NCBI RefSeq assembly: GCF_036023875.1
Contig: NZ_CP107931.1
Location: 3,410,001 to 3,474,000, forward strand
Length of the DNA stretch: 64,000 nucleotides
DNA from: Mycobacterium sp. NBC_00419
GTDB taxonomy: Bacteria > Actinomycetota > Actinomycetes > Mycobacteriales > Mycobacteriaceae
Reading direction: 5' to 3'
Shown in pieces: positions 17,696 through 32,476 of this stretch. The first letter of the stretch is position 1. The number at the start of each line of letters is the position of its first letter. A program made the translations under genes and the position numbers. The notes below the pieces were generated by a model. The model had not been told where the DNA came from. It saw only the letters and a list, made by a program, of their open reading frames with translations, and searched no databases.

Positions 17696-19768
17696 GTGAC
17701 CTCCGCCCGCGCGACCACCTCGATCTACATCGCCTCCCCGGAGGGCGACACCGGAAAGTCGACCGTCGCGCTGGGCATCCTGCACCGCCTGACCGCCACG
17801 GTGCCCAAAGTCGGGGTGTTCCGGCCCATCACCCGCCGTGAGGACCGCGACTACATCCTGGAGTTGCTGCTGGCCCACAGCAATGCGGGCCTGACCTACG
17901 ACGACTGCGTCGGGGTGAGCTACCAGCGGCTGCACGAAGATCCTGAGGGGGCCATCGCCGATATCGTCGACCGGTATCACGCGATGGCCGACCGCTGCGA
18001 CGCCGTGGTCATCGTCGGCTCGGACTACACCGACGTCGCCACCCCCACCGAACTGAGCGTGAACGCCCGCATCGCGGTCAACCTCGGCGCCCCCGTCGTG
18101 CTCTCGGTGCGGGCCCGCGACCGTACCCCGCAGGAAGTCGCCCAGGTCATCGAACTGTGCCTGGCCGAACTGGCGTTGCAGTACGCCCACACCGCCGCGG
18201 TGGTGGCCAACCGGTGTGACCCCGCTCAGATGGACGCCGTCGCCGAGGCCTGCAAGGGGCTGGGCCCACACGTCTACGTGCTTCCCGAGGAGCCGCTGCT
18301 GGTGGCCCCGACCGTCGCTGATCTGCGGACCGCGGTCGACGGTGTGCTGATCCACGGCGACGAGTCGCTGCTGGGCCGCGAGGTCATGGGCGTGCTCGTC
18401 GCGGGTATGACGGCCGAGCACGTCGTGGAGAGGTTGACCGAGGGTGTTGCCGTCATCACCCCCGGAGACCGTTCCGACGTGGTGCTCGCGGTCGCGAGCG
18501 CCCATGCCGCAGAAGGATTTCCGTCGCTCTCAGCTGTGATCCTCAACGGCGGTCTGGCCCTGCACCGCAGTATCGCCGAACTAGTGACCGGGCTGGGCCT
18601 TCGGCTGCCGATCGTAGCCACCGACCTGGGCACTTTCGAGACCGCGAGCGCGGTGGCGGGGGCGCGGGGCAGAGTGACGGCGACGTCGCAACGCAAGGTC
18701 GACACCGCCATCGAACTGATGGAGCGCCACGTCGACATCGCCGAGCTGCTCGAGCGGCTGTCCATTCCGATTCCGACGGTGACAACCCCGCAGATGTTCA
18801 CCCACCAGCTGATGGAGCGTGCGCAGGCGAACCTCAAGCGCATTGTGCTGCCGGAGGGTGACGACGACCGCATCCTGCGCGCGGCGGGCCGGCTGCTGCG
18901 CCGCGGGGTTGCCGAGCTGACGATCCTGGGCGAGGAGACCCAAGTACGTTCCCGCGCAGCCGAACTGGGTGTCGACCTGAGTGCTGCGACGGTGCTCAAC
19001 CCGCGCACCAGCGAGCTGTGCGATCAGTTCGCCGCGCAGTACGCCGAGCTTCGCAAGAAGAAGGGCATCAGCCTGGAGCAGGCCCGCGAGATCATCGCCG
19101 ACGTCTCGTACTTCGGAACGATGCTGGTACACAACGACATCGTCGACGGCATGGTGTCGGGCGCGGCACACACCACCGCGCATACGGTTCGCCCGGCCTT
19201 CGAGATCATCAAGACCCAACCCGATGTCTCCACGGTGTCGAGCATCTTCCTGATGTGCCTGAGCGATCGGGTGCTGGCCTACGGGGACTGCGCGATCGTG
19301 CCCGACCCGACCGCCGAACAACTGGCGGACATCGCGATCAGCTCGGCCCGCACCGCCGCCCAATTCGGTATCGAACCCAGGGTGGCCATGCTGTCCTACT
19401 CGACCGGTGACTCCGGCAGCGGAGCAGGTGTGGAGAAGGTCCGCGCCGCAACCCAACTCGTCCGTACCCGCGCGCCGAGCCTGCTGGTGGAGGGTCCGAT
19501 CCAGTACGACGCCGCCGTCGACGAGACGGTGGCTGCCGCGAAGATGCCCGGCTCGCACGTCGCCGGCCGGGCCACGGTGCTCATCTTCCCCGACCTCAAC
19601 ACCGGCAACAACACCTACAAGGCCGTGCAGCGAAGCGCCGGTGCCATCGCGATCGGTCCGGTCCTGCAGGGGCTGAACAAGCCGGTCAACGACCTGTCTC
19701 GCGGTGCCCTGGTGGAGGACATCGTCAATACCGTCGCGATCACCGCGATCCAGGCACAGGAGGACTGA
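17696..19768 (+). CDS. pta: Phosphate acetyltransferase
   Basis: This 690-residue long-form Pta interconverts acetyl-CoA and acetyl phosphate. The N-terminal part has a P-loop-like [16 protein letters not shown] (AAA_26/BioD-like) followed by a DRTGG-type region. The C-terminal catalytic PTA domain runs from about residue 370 ([26 protein letters not shown]) and contains [22 protein letters not shown] and the end [21 protein letters not shown] 17696 begins the gene. The ackA ATG follows the stop by 2 bp, so the acetate-interconversion pair forms one operon. Confidence 0.95.
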   Translation: MTSARATTSIYIASPEGDTGKSTVALGILHRLTATVPKVGVFRPITRREDRDYILELLLAHSNAGLTYDDCVGVSYQRLHEDPEGAIADIVDRYHAMADRCDAVVIVGSDYTDVATPTELSVNARIAVNLGAPVVLSVRARDRTPQEVAQVIELCLAELALQYAHTAAVVANRCDPAQMDAVAEACKGLGPHVYVLPEEPLLVAPTVADLRTAVDGVLIHGDESLLGREVMGVLVAGMTAEHVVERLTEGVAVITPGDRSDVVLAVASAHAAEGFPSLSAVILNGGLALHRSIAELVTGLGLRLPIVATDLGTFETASAVAGARGRVTATSQRKVDTAIELMERHVDIAELLERLSIPIPTVTTPQMFTHQLMERAQANLKRIVLPEGDDDRILRAAGRLLRRGVAELTILGEETQVRSRAAELGVDLSAATVLNPRTSELCDQFAAQYAELRKKKGISLEQAREIIADVSYFGTMLVHNDIVDGMVSGAAHTTAHTVRPAFEIIKTQPDVSTVSSIFLMCLSDRVLAYGDCAIVPDPTAEQLADIAISSARTAAQFGIEPRVAMLSYSTGDSGSGAGVEKVRAATQLVRTRAPSLLVEGPIQYDAAVDETVAAAKMPGSHVAGRATVLIFPDLNTGNNTYKAVQRSAGAIAIGPVLQGLNKPVNDLSRGALVEDIVNTVAITAIQAQED

Positions 19769-19770
19769 CG

Positions 19771-20937
19771 ATGGGTACCGGAGCCGCTGGGCCGGCGACA
19801 TCAGGAACCGTTCTCGTCCTCAACTCCGGTTCGTCGTCTCTGAAATACCAACTCATCCAACCGGATACCGGTGAGTCCGTGGCGCACGGCATCGTCGAGC
19901 GGATCGGCGACGACGGGGGTGTCCCGGACCACGAGGCGGCGCTACGGCTCGCGTTCGAGCGGCTGACCGCCGACGGACAGCACCTCGACGACCTCGGTCT
20001 GATCGCGGTCGGACACCGGGTGGTCCACGGTGGGCAGCTCCTGTTCCGCCCGACGGTGGTCGACGATGCCGTGCTCGACCAACTGCGCGCGCTGTCGGCA
20101 TTGGCCCCCCTGCACAACCCGCCCGCGGTGCTGGGAATCGAGGTGGCCCGCCGGATGCTGCCCGACCTCCCGCATGTGGCTGTATTCGACACCGCGTTCT
20201 TCCACGACCTGCCCGCTGCCGCCGCGACGTATGCGATCGATCGGGAGTTGGCTGCGCGCTGGCAGATTCGCCGCTACGGCTTCCACGGCACCTCGCACCA
20301 ATACGTCAGCCGACAAGCAGCGGAGTTCCTCGGTGTGCCCCCGGAGACGTTGAACCAGATCGTGCTGCACCTCGGTAACGGCGCGTCGGCCTCGGCGATC
20401 GCCGGCGGGCGGCCGGTCGACACCTCGATGGGCATGACGCCGATGGAAGGCCTGGTGATGGGCACGCGGTCCGGCGACATCGACCCGGGTGTGATCAGCT
20501 ATCTGTCGCGCGCCGCCGGGATGGGCGTCGAGGACATCGAGTCGATGCTCAACCGCCGGTCCGGGATGTTCGGCCTGGCCGGTGAGATCGACTTCCGGGT
20601 GGTGCACCAGCGCATCGAATCCGGCGACGAGCACGCTCAATTGGCCTACGAGGTCTACATTCACCGGCTGCGCAAGTACATCGGCGCATACCTGGCGATC
20701 CTCGGCCACACCGACGTGCTGACGTTCACCGCCGGCGTGGGGGAGAACGACGCCTCGGTGCGGCGCGACGCCCTGACGGGGTTGGCGCCGCTGGGCATCG
20801 AGCTCGACGAACACCTCAACGACAGCCCTTCGCGCGGTGCGCGGTTGATCTCCGCCGACAAGTCGCCGACCACCGTCCTGGTGATCCCCACCAACGAGGA
20901 GCTGGCGATCGCCCGGGAGTGCCTGACGGTGATCTAG
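19771..20937 (+). CDS. ackA: Acetate kinase
   Basis: This 388-residue enzyme converts acetyl phosphate and ADP to acetate and ATP, or the reverse. ASKHA-fold motifs are clear: [12 protein letters not shown] at the start, RVVHGG, the family signature [26 protein letters not shown] for phosphate binding, and [14 protein letters not shown] near the end. It forms an operon with pta. Its stop codon overlaps that of the convergent VWA gene (CTAG at 20934-20937). Confidence 0.96.
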   Translation: MGTGAAGPATSGTVLVLNSGSSSLKYQLIQPDTGESVAHGIVERIGDDGGVPDHEAALRLAFERLTADGQHLDDLGLIAVGHRVVHGGQLLFRPTVVDDAVLDQLRALSALAPLHNPPAVLGIEVARRMLPDLPHVAVFDTAFFHDLPAAAATYAIDRELAARWQIRRYGFHGTSHQYVSRQAAEFLGVPPETLNQIVLHLGNGASASAIAGGRPVDTSMGMTPMEGLVMGTRSGDIDPGVISYLSRAAGMGVEDIESMLNRRSGMFGLAGEIDFRVVHQRIESGDEHAQLAYEVYIHRLRKYIGAYLAILGHTDVLTFTAGVGENDASVRRDALTGLAPLGIELDEHLNDSPSRGARLISADKSPTTVLVIPTNEELAIARECLTVI

Positions 20938-21941
20938 GCCGGGATCCGGCTGTTCACCAGCACGCCGGCCAACGCCGAACCCGCCACCAGAAGTGACGCC
21001 AGGATCGCCCAGGCGGCGCTGGCGTCGCCGGGGATCAACTGGTACCCGATCTGCTGCTGCAGGGTGGAATAGACCGAGGTGAGTTGCGGCAGGCTGCCCG
21101 CGTGGAAGACCTCTCCGCCGGAGATCTCACTGATCTGCTTGAGGGTGGCATCGTCGACCGGGACGGCGATGTGCTGACCGTCCAGATCCACCGCGCCGTC
21201 CGGCGTTCCGAACGAGATCGACGAGATCGGCACGCCCTGCTCCTTGGCGCTCTGTGCGGCACTGAACGCACCCCGTGCATCGTCGGGGTTGGGGGGCACC
21301 GTCTCCTTACCGTCCGATTCGAGAACGATGCGGGCCGGCGGCGGACCGTCACCGCCACCGAGAACGTTGTCGGCCGTCGAGATCGCCTGTAGGGCTGTGA
21401 GAATGCCCTCACCGGTCGCCGTCCGATCGGCCGTCTGCAACTTGTCGATCGCCGCCTTCATGAGCGCGCGGTTGGTGGTCGGCTGCACCAGGACCGAGGC
21501 GGTGCCCGCGAATGCGACAAGGCCGAGATTGATGCCGGGGGTCAGTTCGTCGGCGAACGCCTTGCCGGCATCCTTCGCCGCGGCCAGCCGGCTGGGAGCG
21601 ACGTCACTGGCCGCCATGGACTCCGACACGTCGATGACGAGCATCACGATCGCCCGGTTGCGCGGCACCCGCATATCGTGGGTTGGACCTGCCAGTGCGA
21701 CCGTGAGTGTCAGCAGCGCGACGACCAGCAGAGCGGCGGGAAGGTGGCGCGCCCGCCGTGGTGGCCGCGGGGCGATGCGGGACAGGAGTTCGAAGTTCGC
21801 GAAACGCAAAACACTGGTGCGCTTGGCGAATTGAGCGGCCAGGTACCCGCCGAGCGTGGCCAGGGCGATGAACCCGTAGAGGAAGAACCACCCGTGCTGG
21901 AAGCCGGAGAGCGAGAAGGTGCCGAGCACGGGGACGGTCAT
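20934..21941 (-). CDS. VWA-domain membrane protein (Rv1481-like, UPF0353)
   Basis: The 335-residue product starts at ATG 21941. It has two N-terminal membrane helices, a von Willebrand A domain with a full MIDAS (DVSES, then Thr in DRTATGEG and Asp in ESDGKE), and a C-terminal helix. The pattern is that of Rv1481 and its relatives, which usually sit beside a MoxR ATPase; no moxR is here. It may be a paralogue that works with a MoxR encoded elsewhere. The MIDAS Asp-x-Ser-x-Ser is intact, so metal-dependent ligand binding is likely. Confidence 0.85.
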   Translation of the reverse strand: MTVPVLGTFSLSGFQHGWFFLYGFIALATLGGYLAAQFAKRTSVLRFANFELLSRIAPRPPRRARHLPAALLVVALLTLTVALAGPTHDMRVPRNRAIVMLVIDVSESMAASDVAPSRLAAAKDAGKAFADELTPGINLGLVAFAGTASVLVQPTTNRALMKAAIDKLQTADRTATGEGILTALQAISTADNVLGGGDGPPPARIVLESDGKETVPPNPDDARGAFSAAQSAKEQGVPISSISFGTPDGAVDLDGQHIAVPVDDATLKQISEISGGEVFHAGSLPQLTSVYSTLQQQIGYQLIPGDASAAWAILASLLVAGSALAGVLVNSRIPA

Positions 21942-22018
21942 GCTGCCAGGCTTACAAAGCTGCGGCCCGCAGGCGAGGATGCCCAGCAACGTCACGGCGG
22001 GTTCCCAGGCAACGCACG

Positions 22019-22024
22019 TAGCGT
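22019..22024 (+). promoter_or_regulatory. -10 element for the CtaG-like gene
   Basis: TAGCGT ends 8 nt before the ATG at 22033, compatible with a leaderless transcript. The same hexamer precedes both TPP riboswitches in this window. Confidence 0.45.
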
Positions 22025-22032
22025 CATCGCTC

Positions 22033-22908
22033 ATGGTCCTGCTGTCGTGGACTCTCGACGTGCCCACGCTGGTGGTGATCACGGCGGTCGGTGCTTTGTA
22101 CGTCCGGTGTCGGCGAGCGGCGGGCGTAGCGGTCAGCCGCAGTCAGGCCGCGTGCTTCGGGGTGGGATTGGTGGTCTGGGTGCTGGCCACGGTCAGCGCC
22201 GTGGCCGTTTACGCGCCGGTGCTGTTCTGGGTCCGGGCGCTGCAGGTTCTGCTGCTGTTGTTCGTCGTCCCGTTCCTGTTGGCGCTCGGACGCCCGCTGA
22301 CGGCCCTGCGGGCGGGATCGCAGCGGGGTGGCCGGGTGGTCGAAGCGGCCCTGCAGTCCCGACTGATGCGGGTGGGCTGCTCGGCGCCCGCCACCTCGAT
22401 TGCCATGCTGGCCACGCCGTGGCTGCTCTACCTCACGCCGTGGTACGTGGCGTCGATGACCGGAGCGCTGGCGGCGCTGACGCGAGTCGCCCTGGTGGTC
22501 ATCGGGTTCGGGTACTTCTACGCCCGGCTGCAAGCAGACCCGGTGCCCACGCGGCACTCACCGCTGCTGTCCATCGGGATCAGCGTGATCGAGGCGCTCG
22601 CCGACGGACTCCTCGGTGTGGTGCTCTGGCTCGGTCCGGTCATCGCGGTCCAGTACTACGCGTCGCTGCACCGCGGCTGGGGTCCGAGTCAGCGGGTGGA
22701 CCAGTCGATCGGGGCAGGCATCCTGTGGATTCTCGGTGACGTCGTGGGCATTCCGTTCATCCTGGTCCTCATGCGGGCCCTCGGCCGCCACGAGCGGGTC
22801 AAGGCCGCCCGGGTGGATGCCGGCCTGGCCGCCGCCCCGGACGCCGGGGCGGCGGCGCTGTGGTGGCAGAACGATCCGGTGCTGCGCGAGCGCTTCGGCC
22901 TGCGGTGA
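22033..22908 (+). CDS. Cytochrome c oxidase assembly-type membrane protein (Caa3_CtaG family)
   Basis: This 291-residue polytopic protein has about six to seven hydrophobic helices, with conserved-looking [34 protein letters not shown] and [20 protein letters not shown]. The last resembles the DQ..gG...W..GD pattern of the CtaG/Caa3 family linked to copper delivery to cytochrome oxidase. The ATG at 22033 was preferred over upstream in-frame codons because of the hexamer at 22019-22024. It is divergent from the VWA gene. The copper role is from the family, not from the sequence alone. Confidence 0.78.
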   Translation: MVLLSWTLDVPTLVVITAVGALYVRCRRAAGVAVSRSQAACFGVGLVVWVLATVSAVAVYAPVLFWVRALQVLLLLFVVPFLLALGRPLTALRAGSQRGGRVVEAALQSRLMRVGCSAPATSIAMLATPWLLYLTPWYVASMTGALAALTRVALVVIGFGYFYARLQADPVPTRHSPLLSIGISVIEALADGLLGVVLWLGPVIAVQYYASLHRGWGPSQRVDQSIGAGILWILGDVVGIPFILVLMRALGRHERVKAARVDAGLAAAPDAGAAALWWQNDPVLRERFGLR

Positions 22909-22930
22909 TTGCACACTCGAGGCCGGCGGG

Positions 22931-26180
<3,250 letters not shown>

Positions 26181-26184
<4 letters not shown>

Positions 26185-27503
26185 CCCCGGTACTCGCTCA
26201 TCCTCGGCCACAACCCCAGCGCCACTGCGAACGCCGCGCCGATCGAGAGGACGGCCCCGCCGACCGTCGTCCCCGACAGCACCCGGCGGGCGGACAGGAT
26301 GTCGTTACGCAACTGGTTGCGGCTTTCCCGGATACCGCTGGAGAGCGCGGCGTCGAGCTTGTCGAACGCCGGCGTCGAATCGTCTTCCCCGGTTCCCAAC
26401 GCCACCTGGGTGGCGGCCTGGTAATTGCCAACGGAGATATAGGCGTTGATCCGCTCATCGGCTTGGCGCCACTTCATCAGCAACTGATCGGCGCCGGCCA
26501 GATCGGTTTTGTCGATCGCGTCATCGCGGGCGAGGTACTCGGTGAGTTGCTGGTGCATCGTGTCAACGCGCTGGTAGTAGGACCGCTTGCGAAGGTCTTC
26601 GTCACCGCGGCGAATCAGGGACAGCGTCTCGTCGGCGCGCGCCTGCTGCGCGGTGATCGCCAGGGTAGTCACCGTTTTCAGCGATTCGGCCGCGGTGTCC
26701 TTGGCGGCCCGGCTGCCTGCGGTGGAGATAGCCAGCGCCGAGCCCACCCAGATCATCATGATCACGATCGCCAGGCCGCCTGCGACCAGGCCGACGTTCA
26801 CCCGGCGCTTGGTGTGCGCCGCCAGCCAGCGGTGGGCGAACGCGCCGAACACCAGCGTGATGGCGACGACGACGATCACCGGCGCTGGAATCCGGGTGGA
26901 GGCGGTGGTCTCGGCGTCGACCCGCGCCGAGGTCTGCTCGTAGAGCTGCTGGGCGTCGGGCAGGATCTGCTGCTGCATCAGGGCCGAGGCCTCCGACAGG
27001 TACGACGAACCGACCGGGTTGCCCATCCGGTTGTTGGTGCGCGCCGTCTCGATCAGCCCGGTGTAGACCGCCAGCCGGGCGTTGATCCGGCCGAGCAGTT
27101 GGATCAACGGCTCGTCGGTGAGTCCGCTGGCCGCCCGGGTGACGGCGACGGCCGCGTCGGTGATCGCCTGCTCGTAGCGTTGCCGCACCGCGCGAGGCTC
27201 GGAGCCGGCGATGAAGGCGGTGGCCGCGGCGGCGTCGGCCACCGACAGCGTGGTGTAGAGCTGGCCGGCGGCGAACGCCAACGGCTCGGTGTGGTTGAGC
27301 ACGGTGGTCAGCTGACTCTGGCGATCGTTGATCGTCGTCGAGGTCGCGAAGGCGCTCATCAGGCCCAGGGTGGCCAGGATGATGCCGATGGCAAGGATGC
27401 GTCCCGGGCTGGTTTTGAAAAACCACCACCGGGGGTGGGCGGGCTCGGTCGGCGACCGCCATGCCAATGGCTCGGTCGACGGGTGCGCCACCTCAACGGT
27501 CAC
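26181..27503 (-). CDS. glnX: Membrane sensor protein GlnX
   Basis: The 440-residue product begins at GTG 27503. It has membrane helices at about residues 37-54, 200-220, 230-255 and near the C-terminus. Long helical extracytoplasmic segments rich in Gln/Ala lie between them (for example around TARTNNRMGNPVG), resembling chemoreceptor ligand domains. In mycobacteria this protein links GlnH to PknG (Rv0412c position). It is the first gene of the coupled glnX-glnH-pknG operon: all junctions overlap by 1-4 bp. Confidence 0.9.
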
Positions 27504-27618
27504 CTCGCGCGGACCTCATTTCCTTCGCCCGGATCCCAATCGCGCATTCTGAGTGAATTCTAAGAGCACCTGTGACGGATGGGGCTGGATCGGCCGACGA
27601 GTACCGGCGTGGCGTGCT

Positions 27619-27624
27619 TATCCT
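27619..27624 (+). promoter_or_regulatory. -10 element for leaderless mutT3
   Basis: TATCCT ends 6 nt before the GTG at 27631, which supports that start over an in-frame GTG at 27553. Confidence 0.5.
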
Positions 27625-27630
27625 GAACGC

Positions 27631-28212
27631 GTGCGAGGCGACGGCGACGGGTGGGTGGTGTCCGAAACCGGCACGCCCTACTGGGGCCGGCACGGCGCCG
27701 CAGGGCTGTTGTTGCGGGCGCCTCGCCCCGACGGGACCCCTGCCGTCCTGCTTCAGCATCGCGCACCGTGGAGCCATCAGGGCGGTACCTGGGCCCTGCC
27801 GGGCGGCGCCCGAGACAGTGACGAGACGCCCGAGCAGGCCGCCATCCGTGAGGCGCACGAGGAGGCCGGGCTGCTCGCTGAGCAGCTCACCGTGCGCACC
27901 ACCATCGTCACCGCCCAGATCGCCGGCCGGGGTGAGACCTCGTGGACCTACACCACCGTCATCGCCGACGCGCACGAACAGCTGTCCACCATCCCCAACC
28001 GGGAGAGCTCGGAGTTGCGGTGGGTTGCCGAGGACGACGTGGACGACCTGCCGCTGCACCCCGGCTTCGCCGCCAGCTGGCAGCAGTTGCGGATCACCGA
28101 GGTGCGGCCTCATGAGCACGACGCGTGCCTGCTGCCCGGGGCGCACACCGTGGAGATCGAGACCGGCGTGTTCATCTGGTGCGCACCGGTCGAGGTCATC
28201 CGGCAGTTCTGA
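27631..28212 (+). CDS. mutT3: NUDIX hydrolase (MutT3-like)
   Basis: This 193-residue protein contains the Nudix box [21 protein letters not shown] (G-5x-E-7x-REUXEE-like) preceded by [11 protein letters not shown]. Nudix enzymes hydrolyse nucleoside diphosphate derivatives; MutT3 in M. tuberculosis is placed among oxidised-nucleotide pool cleaners. The start GTG 27631 gives [10 protein letters not shown], the same beginning seen after the N-terminal few residues in Rv0413. Its 3' end overlaps the convergent thiE by 17 bp. Confidence 0.88.
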   Translation: MRGDGDGWVVSETGTPYWGRHGAAGLLLRAPRPDGTPAVLLQHRAPWSHQGGTWALPGGARDSDETPEQAAIREAHEEAGLLAEQLTVRTTIVTAQIAGRGETSWTYTTVIADAHEQLSTIPNRESSELRWVAEDDVDDLPLHPGFAASWQQLRITEVRPHEHDACLLPGAHTVEIETGVFIWCAPVEVIRQF

Positions 28213-28879
28213 GCGCCGACGCGAGCCGCCGCGCCGCCGCGGCGGGGTCTGAGGCGGCCGTGATCGCGCGCACCACCACGACCCGGTGGGCGCCGGCGGC
28301 CAATACGTCGGGTAGGCGCTGTTCGTCGATACCGCCGATGGCGAACCACGGCTTGTCCGGGCGCATCCCGGCCACCTCCCGGACCAGATCCAGTCCCGGC
28401 GCGGGACGGCCCGGTTTGGTCGGCGTCGGCCAGCACGGCCCCACGCAGAAGTAGTCGACGTCCTCCATCAACGCACGGGCGGCCTCGCCCGAGGCATGCG
28501 TGGAGCGGCCGATCACGGTGTCGGGGCCGACGATCTCGCGGGCCACGTCCAACGGCAGGTCGTCCTGCCCCAAATGCAGCACGTCGGCACCGGCGGCACG
28601 GGCGATGTCGGCGCGGTCGTTGACGGCCAGCAGGGCGCCGTGCCGGCGCGCCGCGTCGGCGAGGATCTCCAGTGCGCCCAGTTCAGCGCCGGCCTCCAGC
28701 GGCCCGAACCGCTGCTCCCCGGGCGAGCCCTTGTCCCTGAGCTGGATGATGTCCACTCCGCCGGCCAGTGCGGCGTCGGCGAACTCGGCCAGGTCGCCGC
28801 GCTCGCGGCGGGCATCGGTGCACAGGTACAGCCGGGCAGCGGAGAGCCTCGAGCCGAGCTTGGTTCGACGTTCGTGCAC
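28196..28879 (-). CDS. thiE: Thiamine-phosphate synthase
   Basis: This 227-residue TIM-barrel enzyme joins the pyrimidine diphosphate and the thiazole phosphate to make thiamine phosphate. Motifs: [36 protein letters not shown], the [10 protein letters not shown] loop, [18 protein letters not shown] and AIGGID. GTG 28879 was chosen from the family N-terminus. It is divergent from thiO; the riboswitch in the shared region lies on the thiO strand, so thiE itself has no visible riboswitch. Confidence 0.94.
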   Translation of the reverse strand: MHERRTKLGSRLSAARLYLCTDARRERGDLAEFADAALAGGVDIIQLRDKGSPGEQRFGPLEAGAELGALEILADAARRHGALLAVNDRADIARAAGADVLHLGQDDLPLDVAREIVGPDTVIGRSTHASGEAARALMEDVDYFCVGPCWPTPTKPGRPAPGLDLVREVAGMRPDKPWFAIGGIDEQRLPDVLAAGAHRVVVVRAITAASDPAAAARRLASALRTAG

Positions 28880-28896
28880 ACCGCGACGGTAGCGGC

Positions 28897-28902
28897 TAGC
28901 GT
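28897..28902 (+). promoter_or_regulatory. -10 element of the thiO-thiS-thiG promoter
   Basis: TAGCGT lies within GCTAGCGTGG, about 8 bp before the riboswitch. The same 10-mer occurs at the same place before the thiC riboswitch on the other strand. Confidence 0.5.
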
Positions 28903-28910
28903 GGAAGGCC

Positions 28911-29000
28911 GGCACGGGAGTCCCTGGAGCGGGACTGAGAGTGGAGGCGAACACCTCCAGACCGTCACCACCTGATCCGGGTCATGCCGGCGAAGGGAAG
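28911..29000 (+). ncRNA. TPP riboswitch (THI element) upstream of thiO
   Basis: The stretch has the THI-box landmarks in order: CGGGAG near 28915, the pyrimidine-binding ACTGAGA near 28933, a GGAGG/CCTCC hairpin (28942-28960), then ACCTGATCCGGGTCATGCCGG near 28970-28990 and CGAAGGGA. It ends about 10 nt before the thiO ATG, with the ribosome-binding GAAAGGG in between. Binding of thiamine pyrophosphate would be expected to hide that site or terminate transcription. The 'CTGAGA' and 'GGGTNATGCCGG' cores are diagnostic; the boundaries are approximate. Confidence 0.93.
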
Positions 29001-29010
29001 CGAAAGGGAT

Positions 29011-30047
29011 ATGTCGGTGGAATCGCTGGGCGTCGTCGGGGGCGGCGTCATCGGTCTGGCCATTGCGCGCCGCGCCGCGCAGGCGGGGTTGTCGGTGCGG
29101 GTCCATCGCAGCGGCCCCTGGGGGCAGGAGCGAACCGACCCGGCGACGACCGGCGCCTCGTGGGTGGCCGGCGGGATGCTCGCCCCCCGCAGCGAGGGCT
29201 GGCCCGGTGAAGACCAGCTGTTGACGATCGGGCTGGAATCGCTGCGGTTGTGGCACGGCGGTTTCCTCGACGGCCTGCCCGACGACGTCGTCACGGCCCG
29301 GGAGTCACTGGTCGTCGCCGTCGACCGGGCTGACGCCGCCGACCTGCGCACCGTGCAGGACTGGCTGGCCGCCCGGGGACACCCGGTGACCGTGACGACT
29401 GCGGCCCGCGATCTCGAGCCGCTGCTGGCGCAGGGCATCCGGCACGGATTCCTCGCCGAGGACGAACTCGCGGTCGACAACCGCAAGCTCGTGGAGGCGC
29501 TGCAGGCCCACTGCGAGCAACTCGGTGTGCGCTGGGCCGGGCCCGTCGAGCGGATCGACGACGCCCGCGACGGGGTGGACACCGTCGTGATCGCCAACGG
29601 TATCGACGCCCCCGCGCTGTGGCCGGGGCTGCAGGTGCGGCCCGTCAAGGGTGAGGTGTTGCGGCTGCGCTGGCGGCCGGGCTGTATGCCGGTGCCGCGC
29701 CGGGTGATCCGGGCCCGCGTGCACGGCCGGCCGGTGTACCTGGTGCCGCGCGCCGACGGCATGGTGGTCGGTGCCACCCAGTACGAGCACGGCCGCGACA
29801 CCGCCCCCTCGGTCAACGGTGTTCGTGAGTTGCTCGACGACGCCTGCGAGGTGCTGCCCGCCCTCGGCGAGTACGAACTGGCCGAATGCTCAGCCGGCCT
29901 GCGGCCGATGACGCCGGACAACCTGCCGATCGTCGGCCGCCTCGACGAGCGCACCCTGGTCGCCACCGGCCACGGGCGCTCCGGTTTCCTGCTGGCGCCG
30001 TGGACGGCCGAACGTGTGGCCGCCGAACTTCTGGTCGGAGCACACGC

Positions 30048-30051
<4 letters not shown>
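29011..30051 (+). CDS. thiO: Glycine oxidase for thiazole synthesis
   Basis: The 346-residue FAD enzyme oxidises glycine to the imine needed by ThiG. Features are the N-terminal dinucleotide fold LGVVGGGVIGLAIARRAAQAG, GASWVAGGMLAPRSE, and the C-terminal DAO signature CSAGLRPMTPDNLPIVGRL with ATGHGRSGFLLAP. ATG 29011 was chosen because GAAAGGG precedes it and an upstream ATG at 28984 lies inside the riboswitch. Its stop overlaps the thiS start by 4 bp. Confidence 0.94.
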
Positions 30052-31001
<950 letters not shown>

Positions 31002-31002
<1 letters not shown>

Positions 31003-31775
31003 TGACCAAAAGATATGTGGCCCTCGGCAGTTCGATGGCGGCCGGTCCCGGTATCACGCCCCGTGCAGCCGGTTCGCCGGTGGCAGCGGGCCGCTCGGCC
31101 CACAATTACCCGCACCTGGTCGCCCAGCAGCTGGGCCTCGACCTCGTCGACGTCACCTACTCCGGTGCCACCACCGCGCACATCCTGCGTGATCGCCAGA
31201 GCGGCGCACCGCCGCAGGTCGACGCACTAGACGGCACCGAGGATCTGGTCACCGTCACCATCGGCGGCAACGATGTCGGCTACGTGCCCCTGCTGTTCGC
31301 CGCGACCCTGCCGCCGCTGTTGCGCCGGCTGCCGGTGCTGGGCACCAGCCTGCGCGAGCTCCTGGACCCCGCGGCCCGGGATCGGGCGCTCGACGCGGTC
31401 GGCGGGTCGCTAAGGGAGGTGGGGCGCGAGCTGCGCCTGCGCTGCCCGCAGGCGCGAATCCTGTTCGTGGACTATCTGACTCTGCTGCCGCCGGCGGGAG
31501 TCCCGGCCCCGCCGCTGCCCGATGATGTCGCCGACCTGGGTCGCCATGTCGCCGACCGGCTGGCCGAGATCACCGCCGAAGCCGCCCGGGACACCGGCTG
31601 CGAGGTGGTGGGCGCCGCGCACGCCAGCCGGGATCACCATGCCTGGTCTGCACAGCCGTGGACTGTCGGCGCGGGATCGCTGCTGCCGTGGTGGCGGCCG
31701 AAACCGTTCCACCCCAATGCAGAGGGCATGCGCGCGGTGGCCGAGCTGATCGTGGCGAGACTTCAGGAGCCGTAG
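31002..31775 (+). CDS. SGNH-family hydrolase coupled to the thi operon
   Basis: This 257-residue protein has SGNH blocks: YVALGSSMAAGPG (Ser), YSGATTAHIL, VTIGGNDVGYV, and KPFHPNAEGMRAV with the catalytic His. There is no obvious signal peptide, unlike the lipoprotein SGNH at 11056, so it looks cytoplasmic. ATG 31002 shares one base with the thiG stop; GTG 30999 is also in frame. The role is unknown, and nothing in the sequence ties it to thiamine beyond being translated with the operon. It ends 12 bp into the convergent permease-subunit gene. Confidence 0.83.
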
Positions 31776-32476
31776 GTGTTGGCCGGCGGGTCGATCCGCA
31801 CCACGCTGGACACGTCGATCCTGGGAATCGAATCGGTTCCCGAATACCGTTGGCCGGGCGGCACCGTGCCCTCGACCCGTACCCAGGTGTTCTCCGGCAA
31901 GCCCGCCGCGACCGGCAAGGCGGGCCCCGACAACTGCAGCCGGGCCAGCTGCGCGTCGGCGGCGCAACAGAAGATGACGATCTTCGCCAGATACACCCGA
32001 TCGCCGTCGTGCATCGTGAAGCCGGTGATGGTCAGCCCGTGACCGTCCAGGCCGCCGACCCGGCCGACCGCGATCCTCATCAACACCTCGGGCAGCGACA
32101 CCGTCGGCGCCTGCCCGGCCGGCAGCGGCGGAAAGGTCTGCGCCTGAGTCACATTCACCGTGGCCGGCGGTGTGGCCTTCGCGCTCAACGGCGGTGGCAC
32201 GACGAAGATCAGCAACACGACGGGGACCACCAGCAGCCAGACCACGCCGTTGCGGTGCGTGTGCCCAGCGTGCAGGTCCCCGTGCTCGTGCGCGCCACCG
32301 CCGCGGATGTCGCGCACGATGGCCACCAGTGCCAAACCGATCAACACCGCGGCGGAGATGGCCAGCCACGGCAGCATTCCCGGCTTGACGTAGCGGGTGT
32401 AGGCGCCTGTCACGGTGACCATCGCCACGCTGATCCCGACGACCAGCAGCACCACGTTCTCCGTCTCGCGCCTCAC
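31763..32476 (-). CDS. TIGR03943-like permease subunit with His-rich loop
   Basis: The 237-residue product has N-terminal membrane helices, then a cytoplasmic or loop segment GGGAHEHGDLHAGHTHRNG with several His, another helix, and a long C-terminal soluble domain (for example VYLAKIVIFCCAADAQL with a CC pair). This is the layout of TIGR03943-family partners of DUF318 permeases. GTG 32476 overlaps the permease stop by 4 bp, so the pair is one operon. The His-rich loop and CC pair suggest a metal substrate; this is inference. Confidence 0.82.
   Translation of the reverse strand: MRRETENVVLLVVGISVAMVTVTGAYTRYVKPGMLPWLAISAAVLIGLALVAIVRDIRGGGAHEHGDLHAGHTHRNGVVWLLVVPVVLLIFVVPPPLSAKATPPATVNVTQAQTFPPLPAGQAPTVSLPEVLMRIAVGRVGGLDGHGLTITGFTMHDGDRVYLAKIVIFCCAADAQLARLQLSGPALPVAAGLPENTWVRVEGTVPPGQRYSGTDSIPRIDVSSVVRIDPPANTYGS

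Noticed and set aside
28880..28910. TPP riboswitch for thiE
   Set aside because: The conserved cores read only on the plus strand, towards thiO.
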